Source of the DNA: Chondrus crispus
Lineage: Eukaryota; Rhodophyta; Florideophyceae; Gigartinales; Gigartinaceae
NCBI RefSeq assembly: GCF_000350225.1
Contig: NW_005179300.1
Span: 376,674 to 440,673, forward strand
DNA: 64,000 nucleotides
Direction: 5' to 3'
Below, one piece after another: positions 55,373 to 64,000 of the stretch. Both the position numbers and the translations under genes were made by a program. Position 1 is the stretch's first letter. Each line of letters starts with the position of its first letter. Under the pieces are notes generated by a model, which worked only from the letters and a program-made list of their open reading frames with translations, ran no database searches and was not told the DNA's origin.

Positions 55373-56592
55373 GTTATGGGCCCAGACGCAACTACCGCCC
55401 ACACCTCCATCCTATCCCCACCGAAACTCAACAGCGAGACTGATAAATACCAGTGGAGGATTGACGTCAAGACGTGGGCTCGGATCATCAAACAGTATGC
55501 ACGGGGTGGAGACAATAGGGCGAAGGGACTGATGAGCGCCTTAGCCCTTACGCTCTATTTTTCCCTCGCACGCGACCAGCGGAACATTGTCGATAATGCC
55601 GTCCAGCGTCAACAGCTATCACTTAATCTCGACGATGATTCCGATTCCGAAGATAAACCCCCGGCTGCAACTGCGAAGGAACAGTTCAAACTCGTAGATG
55701 ATATAATCCAATTGGTAGCGAAAGACACGCCAACTGACGGTATCCGCCGCCTGGTGAAAACATCCCAAGAAATCTACCAATGCATCCGCACCAAGTCGGA
55801 GAAGCCACACATCTTCGCAAGGAAATTCCAAGGACTGGCCAAGCGGTATCTGACCATGTGCAGCCCATCGCATGGTCCACAGGAAAACCAGAACTTCGCC
55901 ATATTGCTGCTAGAGAATGCGAAACTCCCATCAGCGACATTCAACAATATCGTGACACAGCTGGTCACGAAATCCGCGAACAGAATTGAAAACGCAATGG
56001 AAACCACAATGTCCTCCCTGTAAGCATGTTCACCGACATGCTCGGGAGAACGGTAGATGCACTAGGAGCCATTACGTCATGGGAAGCATACACCGGACCC
56101 ACTGCACACGACAAAGCAACACAGAATCTTATCGACGGGACCCGCAGCCTGGCTGCCTCCGTGAGGACGACCGTGTCTGATATTCGTAGAACTTCCGACC
56201 ATCAGAAAGCGAATAGTCGCTCCAACTACGCCATCACCCTCGACGATGCAGTAGACGCACTTTGCGATATGAAGGCTGATGAAGACGTCGCGACGGAATC
56301 CCCCGAACCCGAAGGCCATATACTTATCAAAAAGGGTTCAATGATGATGAAACGTGGAGAACTCAAATACAACGATCGTCAGCCACCCGCGAAGAAACTT
56401 AAGGTTTACATCCCTGCTGGCACCGGGAAAAAAATGAACAGCATATGTAACTCTTGCAAAAAGCAGGGTCACTGGAAGGGTGATTATGAGTGCGAGAATC
56501 ACTCCATGCACGAGCAATGGTTAGCGAAAAAGGCGGAGGACAAGAGTGACAAGCAGGGTAATATCACCAGTAACCACCAGTATTTTCAGTAA
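55355..56592 (+). pseudogene. Copia gag, one frameshift
   Basis: ATG 55355 in the LTR (MSAQMLVMGPDATTAHTS). The capsid-like first part (about residues 25-220, KYQWRIDVKTWARIIKQYAR) stops at TAA 56021. The second part (56026-56592, another frame) continues sensibly from MFTDMLGRTVDALGAITSWE to a Cys/His cluster CNSCKKQGHWKGDYEC (CX2CX4HX6C), an RNA-binding knuckle with wider spacing than usual, then TAA. The first frame and the second overlap in open sequence at 55990-56020, so a single-base indel or programmed shift there would join them. The knuckle ends 11 nt before pol. Confidence 0.8.
55373..55389 (+). promoter_or_regulatory. Copia primer-binding site, half initiator-Met tRNA
   Basis: GTTATGGGCCCAGACGC directly follows the LTR. 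Its first 13 bases are complementary to the anticodon stem-loop of eukaryotic initiator tRNA-Met (CUGGGCCCAUAAC). Drosophila copia is known to prime from such a tRNA half. The site also codes for gag residues VMGPDA. Confidence 0.8.
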
Positions 56593-56603
56593 AGGGTTCA
56601 GCC

Positions 56604-59600
56604 ATGCTTCTAACTGACCCCAATCCAATTGTTGACGAAGGAGCCCCATCCTCGACAGGAGGCATAATCAACGCCGCCACACTTTGTGACCTCCTTGGAA
56701 TCCAGCTAGTGCTGGAAACACCGCGAGAGCACTACGAACATGGCTGGGGAGAGGATTGCCATGATGCACGTCCAATCGTAGCTTCGTGGACACTTACCAT
56801 CATGGACATCCACAGCCATCCTGTATCGCTGTCTTTTGACCTCGTACGAGGAGAATCACCCTTAATCATAGGCTTGGACGTTATGCAATACGCCAATGTC
56901 TTCAACACCAAAAGACCGCGGCATATCAACATCCAACGCCCAGGGGACGTCAGAAGCCTCTCTCTGCACACATATATCACGCAGGAGGAGGCACTAGGCG
57001 GAACCAAACGGCTACGAGTTGAAATAGCACCACACGCGACGTCAACGGTCGCAACCCTGATGTCCAACATCAATTTGCTTGGCAAACGCACACCACTGGC
57101 GTTCTCGAAGAAGATTCACCGATTCACACATGCGCCTCCAGACGAGATAAAATGCATATGCAAAAATGCAGGAATCTTGAACAAAGAGCTCTCAAACGCC
57201 ATCGACAAGGTGGACGCTGCATGTGAGGTATGCGCAAGAAACGGAAGACCCGCCTACATCCGAAAGGTGTCCTTGACCTACGTCAACGCAGCGTTCAACC
57301 AAGAGCTGCAAATTGACTTCACTCATTGCGATATCGGCGGGGTTCGCTACACGCTTCTGAACATGACTGACAGAGGAACCAGTTGGTCCGAGATGAGAAT
57401 TGTCCAGAACCAGAACATGAAAACAATGAAGATATGTGTCGAGCAAGACTGGATTTGTGTTCACGGAGCCCCAAACGCTGTCTCGGGGGACGATGCATAC
57501 GATAAGGCTGAATTTCGGGGCTTCCTTAAGCAACACCACATAGCGTATAAACCCCGACCAGCCAGGCGACACAACAAACTCGGGTCCGTTGAGCGAAAAA
57601 ACGGCACCATCAAAGCTATAATTCGAAAGCTTGACAGCGATTTAACTGACGCCGACGCAGAGACAATTGTCGCACGAGCGGTGTTTCTATCCAACCTTTT
57701 CTCAGGCTCCAGAAAACTAAGCTCATTCCAGCTTGTGAAAGGGTACACACCGTCAGTCTTGGGTATCCCTAGCTCTCGCGTTACCCCAGAACTTCTACAA
57801 GCACATAAGGAGCAGACAGCCACGCGCGCAATACACACCCTCTTGCACAGCAACAATCCCAACGTCGTGCCCAGCGACGTACTTAAGGAAGGCGATCCCA
57901 TCTGGGTGTATTACGAAACCACAAGCAATTCCAAGAAGAAAGGTTGGGTGAGAGCCACAGTTGTCGAAGCGCAGCAACACCGAGTACTCGCACGCCGCTC
58001 AACCAAAGGACCCCCGCTGAGAGTGGCATACGAGGACGTCAGGCCAGCACCAATGAGCCAGCTCACACAAGAGCTAATGTCCAGATCCCTAGAAGACGAA
58101 CTTGAAACAGCGAACAACACCGAGGACATGAGCAACCTACCTCGAGATGTTGATTCGTCGGACAGGGGGGTGATTGAGGAAACGAGAATGCCAACAGAGG
58201 GTGTGTCCGACTTGCACATCTCACCGGCACTCATGGCTCAGAAGCAATCTACGACAGAGGAAAATCCAATGGCGGACATAGGCAAGGAAAAGCCAGCGAA
58301 CCATCCACCGCCGAACGCAAAGCTGGAATCGGACAGGAAAAGGGTCATGAAAAAGATTTCCAACACAATCGGAAAAAATCAGGTTAATCATGGCCGACTT
58401 GAGTTTGCCCCATCATGGGTTGTACGGGAAGCATTCGACAAAGAGCACGGGTCCAACTGGGCAAACGCATACGAACAAGTGGACGAAGCCGAAGTCCCAA
58501 CGAAAGCCAACGTCATACCCTCTCACGTTGTATATAAGGTCAAAACAAGCGAGGATGGGTCCCAAGTCCTTAAAGCCAGGATCGTGCCCAACGGTAACAG
58601 GGACTCCGAGAAAGACGACGTACGAAAGGACTCTTCCACGGCACAGTTCGACGTCATACGCCTTCTTCTCGCGGTAACAACGTTCCTCGGCATGCGCCTG
58701 GCCATGGCCGATGTAAAAGGGGCATACTTGCAAAGCGGGCCGATACGTAGAGAAATCTACGTCCGACCACCAAGGGAGTGGAAAGGCCAGCGAGGAACAC
58801 TGTGGAGGCTAACGAAACTCCCTTATGGAATTGTCGAGGCCGGCAGGCAATGGGCGAAAACTGTGGAGGAGTGGATGCTTACAGAAGGCGGATTACAACG
58901 TTTACACGGACTTAATCAGCTCTACGTACGAAGAAACGGCCTTGGAACCATCATCCTGATTGTAGCGAAGGTTACGGATGATTTAATCTGCGGTGGCGCA
59001 CTCCATCTGGTCACGGCATTCGTAAGAGAACTGGGGAAACGTTTCGAAGTTGGGAAGGTCATCATAGATGGCAAATTCTTGTTTAACGGCTGCGAGATAG
59101 AACAAGACGAACGCGGGTCTGTAAGGATGTCGATGAACGGATACATGAGCCAACTGCAAGAAATACCTCTAAGCAAAGAGAGAAAGCGACTGCCGGACGA
59201 AGCAGCCACCGAACGGGAAGTTACCCAATTCAGAAGCCTCGCAGGGACCTTGCTATGGTTGGGCAAAGGTGTACTCCCGCCGGCAGCGTACGCGAGTTCC
59301 ACCATGCAGCAGAAGTTGGCGTTCCTCAAAGTCGGACACCTCGTGGAAGCGAACGACATCGTCCGAGATATCAAAAAATTGACACCGCACATCATATTCC
59401 CCCAATCAACGAGCGTAGTTCGAGCGATGGTATCCACGTTTTCAGATGCTTCATTCAACATCAGTTCAAGAAAGTCATACGGACAAACGGGGTTAGTCTT
59501 GGGTATCCGAACTCAGTTGGAAGATGGCTCTGAACTTTTCCACGTACTCGATTGGGTTAGCGTCAAACAACGCAGGATATGCCACTCCAGCTATGGCGCA

Positions 59601-59969
59601 GAAATCTTAGCATGCGCCGAGGGAGACGATAGGGGTTTCTACTTGAAGATGGGGATGCGGTCCCTGTTTCCAAAGACGAATATACGTAACGAGATCGTCA
59701 TTGACTCCATGGGTCTGTACGACACGATTACGACACTACATGAGGGAAATGAATATCGTTTAAGGCAAACGGTGCAGCGCATCCGTGACAGCTTTGAAGC
59801 AGGTGATGTGAACATTATCCGATGGATCCCGGGCGTCGATAATATAGCCGACGCATTAACGAAGAGGAATATCACCTTGTGGAAGAAGCTCAATGAAATC
59901 TGCATCACCGGGAGACTAGATCCCAGCCTCCTTCGCGGACAATCTCTCGACAGCGCCCAATGGAAATGA
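56604..59969 (+). CDS. Copia pol polyprotein (1,121 aa)
   Basis: Uninterrupted from ATG 56604. Protease-like start VDEGAPSSTGG (Asp near residue 11) with SPLIIGLDVM after. Integrase: HHCC zinc region (IHRFTHAPPDE ... CEVCARNGRP, about 169-211), D in QIDFTHCDIGG (about 237), D in SGDDAYDKAEF, E in GSVERKNGTIKAI. RT: MADVKGAYLQSGPIRREIYV (about 700), LPYGIVEAGRQWAK, and active site VTDDLICGG (about 790; V-T-D-D for the usual Y-x-D-D). RNase H: STFSDASFN, GAEILACAEGD, IVIDSMGLYDTI, NIADALTKRN. The frame differs from both gag frames. The copy looks enzymatically complete. Confidence 0.93.
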   Translation: MLLTDPNPIVDEGAPSSTGGIINAATLCDLLGIQLVLETPREHYEHGWGEDCHDARPIVASWTLTIMDIHSHPVSLSFDLVRGESPLIIGLDVMQYANVFNTKRPRHINIQRPGDVRSLSLHTYITQEEALGGTKRLRVEIAPHATSTVATLMSNINLLGKRTPLAFSKKIHRFTHAPPDEIKCICKNAGILNKELSNAIDKVDAACEVCARNGRPAYIRKVSLTYVNAAFNQELQIDFTHCDIGGVRYTLLNMTDRGTSWSEMRIVQNQNMKTMKICVEQDWICVHGAPNAVSGDDAYDKAEFRGFLKQHHIAYKPRPARRHNKLGSVERKNGTIKAIIRKLDSDLTDADAETIVARAVFLSNLFSGSRKLSSFQLVKGYTPSVLGIPSSRVTPELLQAHKEQTATRAIHTLLHSNNPNVVPSDVLKEGDPIWVYYETTSNSKKKGWVRATVVEAQQHRVLARRSTKGPPLRVAYEDVRPAPMSQLTQELMSRSLEDELETANNTEDMSNLPRDVDSSDRGVIEETRMPTEGVSDLHISPALMAQKQSTTEENPMADIGKEKPANHPPPNAKLESDRKRVMKKISNTIGKNQVNHGRLEFAPSWVVREAFDKEHGSNWANAYEQVDEAEVPTKANVIPSHVVYKVKTSEDGSQVLKARIVPNGNRDSEKDDVRKDSSTAQFDVIRLLLAVTTFLGMRLAMADVKGAYLQSGPIRREIYVRPPREWKGQRGTLWRLTKLPYGIVEAGRQWAKTVEEWMLTEGGLQRLHGLNQLYVRRNGLGTIILIVAKVTDDLICGGALHLVTAFVRELGKRFEVGKVIIDGKFLFNGCEIEQDERGSVRMSMNGYMSQLQEIPLSKERKRLPDEAATEREVTQFRSLAGTLLWLGKGVLPPAAYASSTMQQKLAFLKVGHLVEANDIVRDIKKLTPHIIFPQSTSVVRAMVSTFSDASFNISSRKSYGQTGLVLGIRTQLEDGSELFHVLDWVSVKQRRICHSSYGAEILACAEGDDRGFYLKMGMRSLFPKTNIRNEIVIDSMGLYDTITTLHEGNEYRLRQTVQRIRDSFEAGDVNIIRWIPGVDNIADALTKRNITLWKKLNEICITGRLDPSLLRGQSLDSAQWK

Positions 59970-60013
59970 ACCGCGAAGTCCCTGAACATGGCTTTTTCAG
60001 CGACTGGGGGGTG

Positions 60014-60578
60014 TGTGATTTTACGACTCATTGCAACCTTCCTTGCGACCCTTCGTAGGTCAACTCAACGTCCGCAGACACGCAGAGGGGCGCACGCATA
60101 ACCGTGCTCATCGGCGGATGAGCACGACGGCATCCGGGACAATCGGACGAATTCGAGCATGGTAGGTGACGGCAGTTGCCGACCGTCAGCAAAGCAAGCC
60201 CCACAGCATACGGGAAGGACGCAGCGGGAGCAATGCAATAGGGCCTACCGGAGCCCTTGCAAGGGCGAACGTAGGCACGGCGATGTGGAAACACGAAGGG
60301 GCGAGAAGGGAGAGTTGATGAGCTGACAATGGCAGTCAGACTACAGCAAACGCGACATCAGCGAGAAGCGAAAAGGCGCGTGAGCGAAGGAAGAAACCAG
60401 CCACCTTCAGGCATGAGGGAGGCTGGTTGGGCGACCGAAAGCGGGTACTTAAAGCGAGCGAGTAGAAGCAAAGTAAAGATAGAAGGCAGATGCCCAGCTT
60501 AATGCTGATCGACTTGTGCACTACCCTCTCCGGTTCCTATCATTGCTGGCCACCAACACCATGTCTGCACAAATGTTA
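60014..60578 (+). repeat. Copia 3' LTR (565 bp)
   Basis: Preceded by CTGGGGGGTG, a short polypurine-like tract. I see no difference from the 5' LTR, so the insertion is young. Confidence 0.93.
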
Positions 60579-60886
60579 ACTATACAGTGGAACCCTCGGT
60601 AGAGTGCACTTTGGAGCCCGGTGAAGCCTCAAGATTTGTATAATTTTGGTTACTTTCGGTACGGTTCGTTGTAGGCAGCACTGCGCCTCTCATACAGCCT
60701 GTCTGCTGGTCAAAAGAAGGCCGAGTCCATCGTACCTGGCCCCCTCAAGATGGGCTCATTTCGTGGGTGTAAGTACGCTTACAGTGGCTTAAACTAAAAG
60801 GTACAGTGCACCCTCGTTAATGTGTACTTTGGCCCTCCTCCGCACCCGCCACAAATGGGGTCAGTATAACGAGGGTTTACTCTGTA

Positions 60887-61327
60887 CTGTAGTGTAGTGT
60901 AGTGAGAAAAATTCCGTGAATAGAAAAACAATATCGCCACCGAAGCTCAAAGCATTAATGAAGGTCGCTCTCTGTGCGTGGGAATGCGCGCGGCCGCCGG
61001 CACGATTGTACAAAACGGCCGCCGGCACGATTATACAAAAAGTGCAGGGGGATGGTTTCAAAAATTCCAGCAAGTAATAATGACCCACTTGTTTGTAACC
61101 GAGAACCAAAAAAAGTGTGACGTTTTTGGTTGGCAGGCCCATGGAAGAAGATTTTTAAATTGTGGCAACGTGGCGTGACTGTAATGCTGCCTTCGACGGC
61201 GTTTGTTGGTTCGGATCCATAACGCGGGACTGTCGGCGATTGATAGCCGTGCATGGTTATGTGGTCAAGGTGGGAAAATGAATGGGCCAGCACAAATAAA
61301 CGGGTAAAGGACACGCTCAATGACCCT
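60887..61327. other. Unassigned; short internal repeat
   Basis: No gene. CGGCCGCCGGCACGATTGTACAAAA and a close copy follow one another (about 60990-61040), a local 25-bp tandem duplication. Confidence 0.4.
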
Positions 61328-61384
61328 CAAAACGGGGCATGTTAAGACACACCCTGAGGGTGTGTCTTAACATGCCCCGTTTTG
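61328..61384. repeat. 57-bp near-perfect palindrome
   Basis: Arms of 28 bp (61328-61355 and 61357-61384) around a single G. The arm contains GCATGTTAAGACACACCC. Its right arm is also the left end of the small element at 61357-61572. Confidence 0.9.
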
Positions 61385-61572
61385 CTGCGGTTTGCTTTGC
61401 TTTGCCCAAAAAAGTGATTTGGCGTGCTATGAGTGGCTCCTACGTTTTAATTTATGTGTTTAAGAAAAGCAAGGGCTTAAGAAGCAAACGGTATTTGTTA
61501 AGAATTTAAAAGTATTCCTGGCAAAACCGGGCAAGGCAAAGCAAAAACCAGCCTGTTAAGACACGCCCGCAG
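61357..61572. mobile_element. Small MITE with GGGTGTGTCTTAACA ends
   Basis: Left end AGGGTGTGTCTTAACATGCC followed by TTTGCTTTGCTTTGCCC; right end, inverted, GGGCGTGTCTTAACAGGC followed by TTTGCTTTGCCTTGCCC. No coding capacity. Target duplication not identified. Confidence 0.6.
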
Positions 61573-61735
61573 GGCGTGCAATTCAAGGAAGTAATCATTT
61601 AAGTTTGCACAGCACTGCAAATGCGTCGTGCTGGCGGGGACGAGATCGGGGGGAGGTCGGCAGATGACGATTTGCCGCCACAACAGATTGTGTTGTATGC
61701 GGGGTAGCCAGTCATGCTGTCTTAAAGGAGGCCCT

Positions 61736-61925
61736 GATCAGTTAGTACTGGAATGGGACGTGATGCCTGTCGGTGTCGCAGCGTATGTCGTCAAATACTA
61801 CGCGTAAACGAGAATGCAGGGCTTGATCAAGATCAGTTAGTACTGGAATGGGACGTGATGCCTGTCGGTGTCGCAGCGTATGTTGTCAAATACTACGCGT
61901 AAACGAGAATGCAGGGCTTGATCAA
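61736..61925 (+). repeat. 95-bp tandem duplication
   Basis: Units 61736-61830 and 61831-61925, both starting GATCAGTTAGTACTGG and ending GGGCTTGATCAA. One difference seen (GTCGTC versus GTTGTC). It is very recent or conserved. Confidence 0.92.
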
Positions 61926-64000
61926 TAGGGGCAAAGTCGATGGAAGAACGGCTCGGCAAGTTGCTAGTGCTACATAGATTGCCTCACGAGATACTACGTA
62001 TTGGGTATCGACGAGCATCGGTGTAGAGCGGCGATTGGAAAAGCCATGATTTGAGATGAGGATATGGTTTTTGGAAAACAGGGAGCTATCGTCTGCTTTC
62101 GGGGCGCGTGCTAATAGAAGCAGCGCTGGCACAAAGGCTTAGTTGACCGCGAAACATGAAGTGATAGGTAACAGACGTGAAAGGGAGAGCCGACTAGCGA
62201 GCAGCAGCATTTTGCAAGGCCACAAGGGCCACTGCGTGTAACCGTCGGACATTACAGAGGGAAGAGAGTGTTGGGCAGTCGGTCTGTCGGTCCGTCGTTC
62301 TTGCGGTTGAGTCGGATTGACTGACCTCCCTACTATTCAAATATCAAGTGAGCTCAGATGAGATCACTTTTCAGCTTCTAATTCAGACAGGTTACCCAAA
62401 CTTTTGCGGCAGTTCTTCCTTCTGCTCGCTTCAGAGCGAGTTGTAACGTCTGGCAGACCTGAAACGCTCACTTTCCAAGATATTTTTTCCTCCGAGGTTT
62501 GGCGGATTAGTCGATCAACTGCGTTTCCAAATGTTTAAAATTGAAATGTGTGTTATTGAGCCCTCTTAAAACCATATATATTCGGCAGGTGGCACACCAA
62601 TTTCTCGTCTTTACCGTGTTCAGAGACGACGCTCGTGTTCAGAGGACTTTTGAAATCGCCTTGTTAAAGTACAAGGGCTTACTTGATGTGTTTTTTTCGT
62701 GTAAAAAAGTTTGACCTCAGATGAAGGAAACGAAGGTCGTGTAGACAGTAGCATTTGGAAACGAAAGATGCTGGCGTTTTTCTCGAAGGGCGCGAGCCGT
62801 CCACGCTCCGGGATGCTCAGCCATGACAGCGGCGCGTGACAAACGCGTGTGTATGGAACATAGTTGATTGCAGGGGAGAGAGGGATGGCAAGGAGGTGAG
62901 TGGAGGGGGGAACATCCTGAAGTTGAGCCAGGAAAACGAAGATAGACGTCTACGCTTTTTTTGGGGGACGCTCCCGTGCCACATGCTTGTGGTACAAGGC
63001 TTGTACCATAGGTGTGGCGATATGGTTGGTGTATGGGGGATTTTCGGGAATGAGATATGAATGGACAAAACGGTTTGTGCCCACGAGTTCAAAAATAACT
63101 AGGGTAAACTTTACTGTGCAGAGTGCAGTAGAGGGGATTTAGTAAGGTCCGCTGTACGGAGAGCGGAGGACACGGCTGAGCGGGGCGATGGTTGGCTGTG
63201 GCGCGTGCGTGGTCCCCTTTGAGGCGATGCACTTGGGGGGTGGACAGTTGTGAAGGGGGCAAGCGGCTTGACTGCGGCTCGCCTGCGAAACTGACTCGGT
63301 GCGCGCAAGTGCAGCATGGGCGCAGGTGATTGGTTGGAAGGGCGCTCGACCGGTATGTCCAAGGTTGGCGACCATTTTGGAGACTATGGACTGCTTCTGC
63401 GATGCTCTTACAAGCCCTTCAAAAACCATTGTTTCTATCACTATCATATGCTTTCTACGGGCGACAATGCGTCCAAGTGGACGCGTCGTCGTTCATGTCC
63501 AATCACGGAAATACCTTGACCCATTAGCCAATCATGATCGCCGAGCAGCGCCCTTGTTTGCGCAGGTGCCAGTGCCGCCCAGAAACATGGTTAAAAAACA
63601 GGACGCACTTTGATGCCGCCCTACTTTCTTATGCGCATGAGGAGATCTCCGCGTTAGTTGCTTCAACTGCCACATCCGCCAAATTTCATTCCCCACTAAT
63701 CCACCTCGAAAATTCTCGACTTTTAACATAATTGTGCTCTGTTCTATCTGCCACTGCCCGTCCGATCCAGATTCTCTTGTGATACGACCATCGAGTCGTC
63801 TACATCCCACACTACATTTCATACTTCATCCTCGCAACAGCAGTTTGCTCCCCCCCTTCTCTTATATATTGCATTGGGCACCCGTCGATCTTCCACATCT
63901 CCTATTGCGCTGCCATAACCCTCCCTCTCACCTTCACCCTTCTTGTTCGCCCCCTAGCGCCCCCCCCCCCCCTTGCACAGAGGCTTCGCTCCTTGATCTC
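61926..64000. other. No gene assigned; right end of window
   Basis: Frames on both strands are short and overlap. A run of 14 C (63959 region) ends in sequence that matches the upstream region of element B's antisense gene (last 30 bp). AT-richer between 62330 and 62720. Confidence 0.35.

Larger units (their letters stand above)
54803..60583 (+). mobile_element. Ty1/copia retrotransposon, recent insertion (5,771 bp)
   Basis: LTRs 54808-55372 and 60014-60578 have the same length (565 bp) and look identical. ACTAT stands on both sides (54803-54807, 60579-60583). Order protease, integrase, RT, RNase H is Ty1/copia. The pol frame is intact; gag has one frameshift. LTR ends are TG...TA, not the usual TG...CA. 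Confidence 0.93.
54666..60886. mobile_element. TA-flanked MITE (about 441 bp), split by the copia element
   Basis: TA at 54666-54667 and 60885-60886. Tips CAGAGTAAACCCTCGTTATA (54668) and its near-perfect reverse complement (ending 60884), with TGACCCC after. Without the copia insertion it is 140 + 301 bp. Inside, several diverged copies of a phrase like AGTGCACTTTGG (54720, 60598, 60820) form sub-repeats. No coding sequence. Confidence 0.85.

Noticed and set aside
1-64000. CRISPR arrays, rRNA, tRNA, bacterial operons
   Set aside because: No regularly spaced repeats, no rRNA-like conserved stretch and no convincing cloverleaf seen by eye; a tRNAscan run would be decisive for tRNA.

Overview
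The window is eukaryotic and almost entirely transposable-element sequence. I see no bacterial operons, rRNA, tRNA or CRISPR. The mix of chromodomain Ty3/gypsy elements, a Ty1/copia element with a half-initiator-tRNA primer site, PIF/Harbinger, several pogo/Tc1-mariner families and few, mostly intronless gene relics would suit a multicellular red alga. That taxonomic guess is an inference and is not tested here.

Layout. (1) 1-4691: element Z, a Ty3/gypsy chromodomain element on the minus strand. Its pol is broken, its 3' side runs off the left edge, and its 5' half is cut off by the next element. (2) 4692-17457: element A, a plus-strand Ty3/gypsy element. It has a 1,055-bp LTR with a repeated leader, then gag and pol in one frame separated by a stop codon, then an unusual 4.7-kb 3' region ending in an antisense open frame. 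(3) 17458-18494: a diverged related LTR, either a solo LTR with perfect GGCCC duplications or A's 3' LTR. (4) 18500-21541: an element end (Y) with hairpin, purine tract and a 621-bp LTR. (5) 22520-37412: element B, minus strand, 14.9 kb. It is the same family as A, has both LTRs and a near-perfect target duplication, and has a decayed gag-pol. Its 5.7-kb 3' region again carries the antisense gene, here longer but broken. (6) 37413-44657: GC-rich host gene relics, a Harbinger-partner relic, lower-GC sequence with hypothetical frames, and a pogo-type MITE. (7) 44658-46522: element C, an LTR with an E-box/G-box tandem array plus a gag frame. (8) 48587-51171: PIF/Harbinger transposase and its SANT/Myb-like partner, convergent. 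(9) 51265-54612: a broken full-length pogo element and a deletion derivative of a second pogo family. (10) 54668-60884: a MITE split by an almost intact Ty1/copia element with apparently identical 565-bp LTRs and ACTAT duplications. (11) 61328-64000: a palindromic MITE end, a 95-bp tandem duplication and otherwise featureless sequence. The last 30 bp resemble the upstream region of B's antisense gene.

How the parts work together. Gag builds the particle, protease matures it, RT/RNase H copies the RNA, and integrase inserts the copy, with a chromodomain probably steering it to chromatin marks. A and B share a second transcription unit, encoded on the opposite strand and reading inward from beside the 3' LTR. 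This is the most unusual feature of the window. The window also preserves a nested insertion record: A into Z, copia into a MITE, and B into an open reading frame that becomes continuous again if B is removed.
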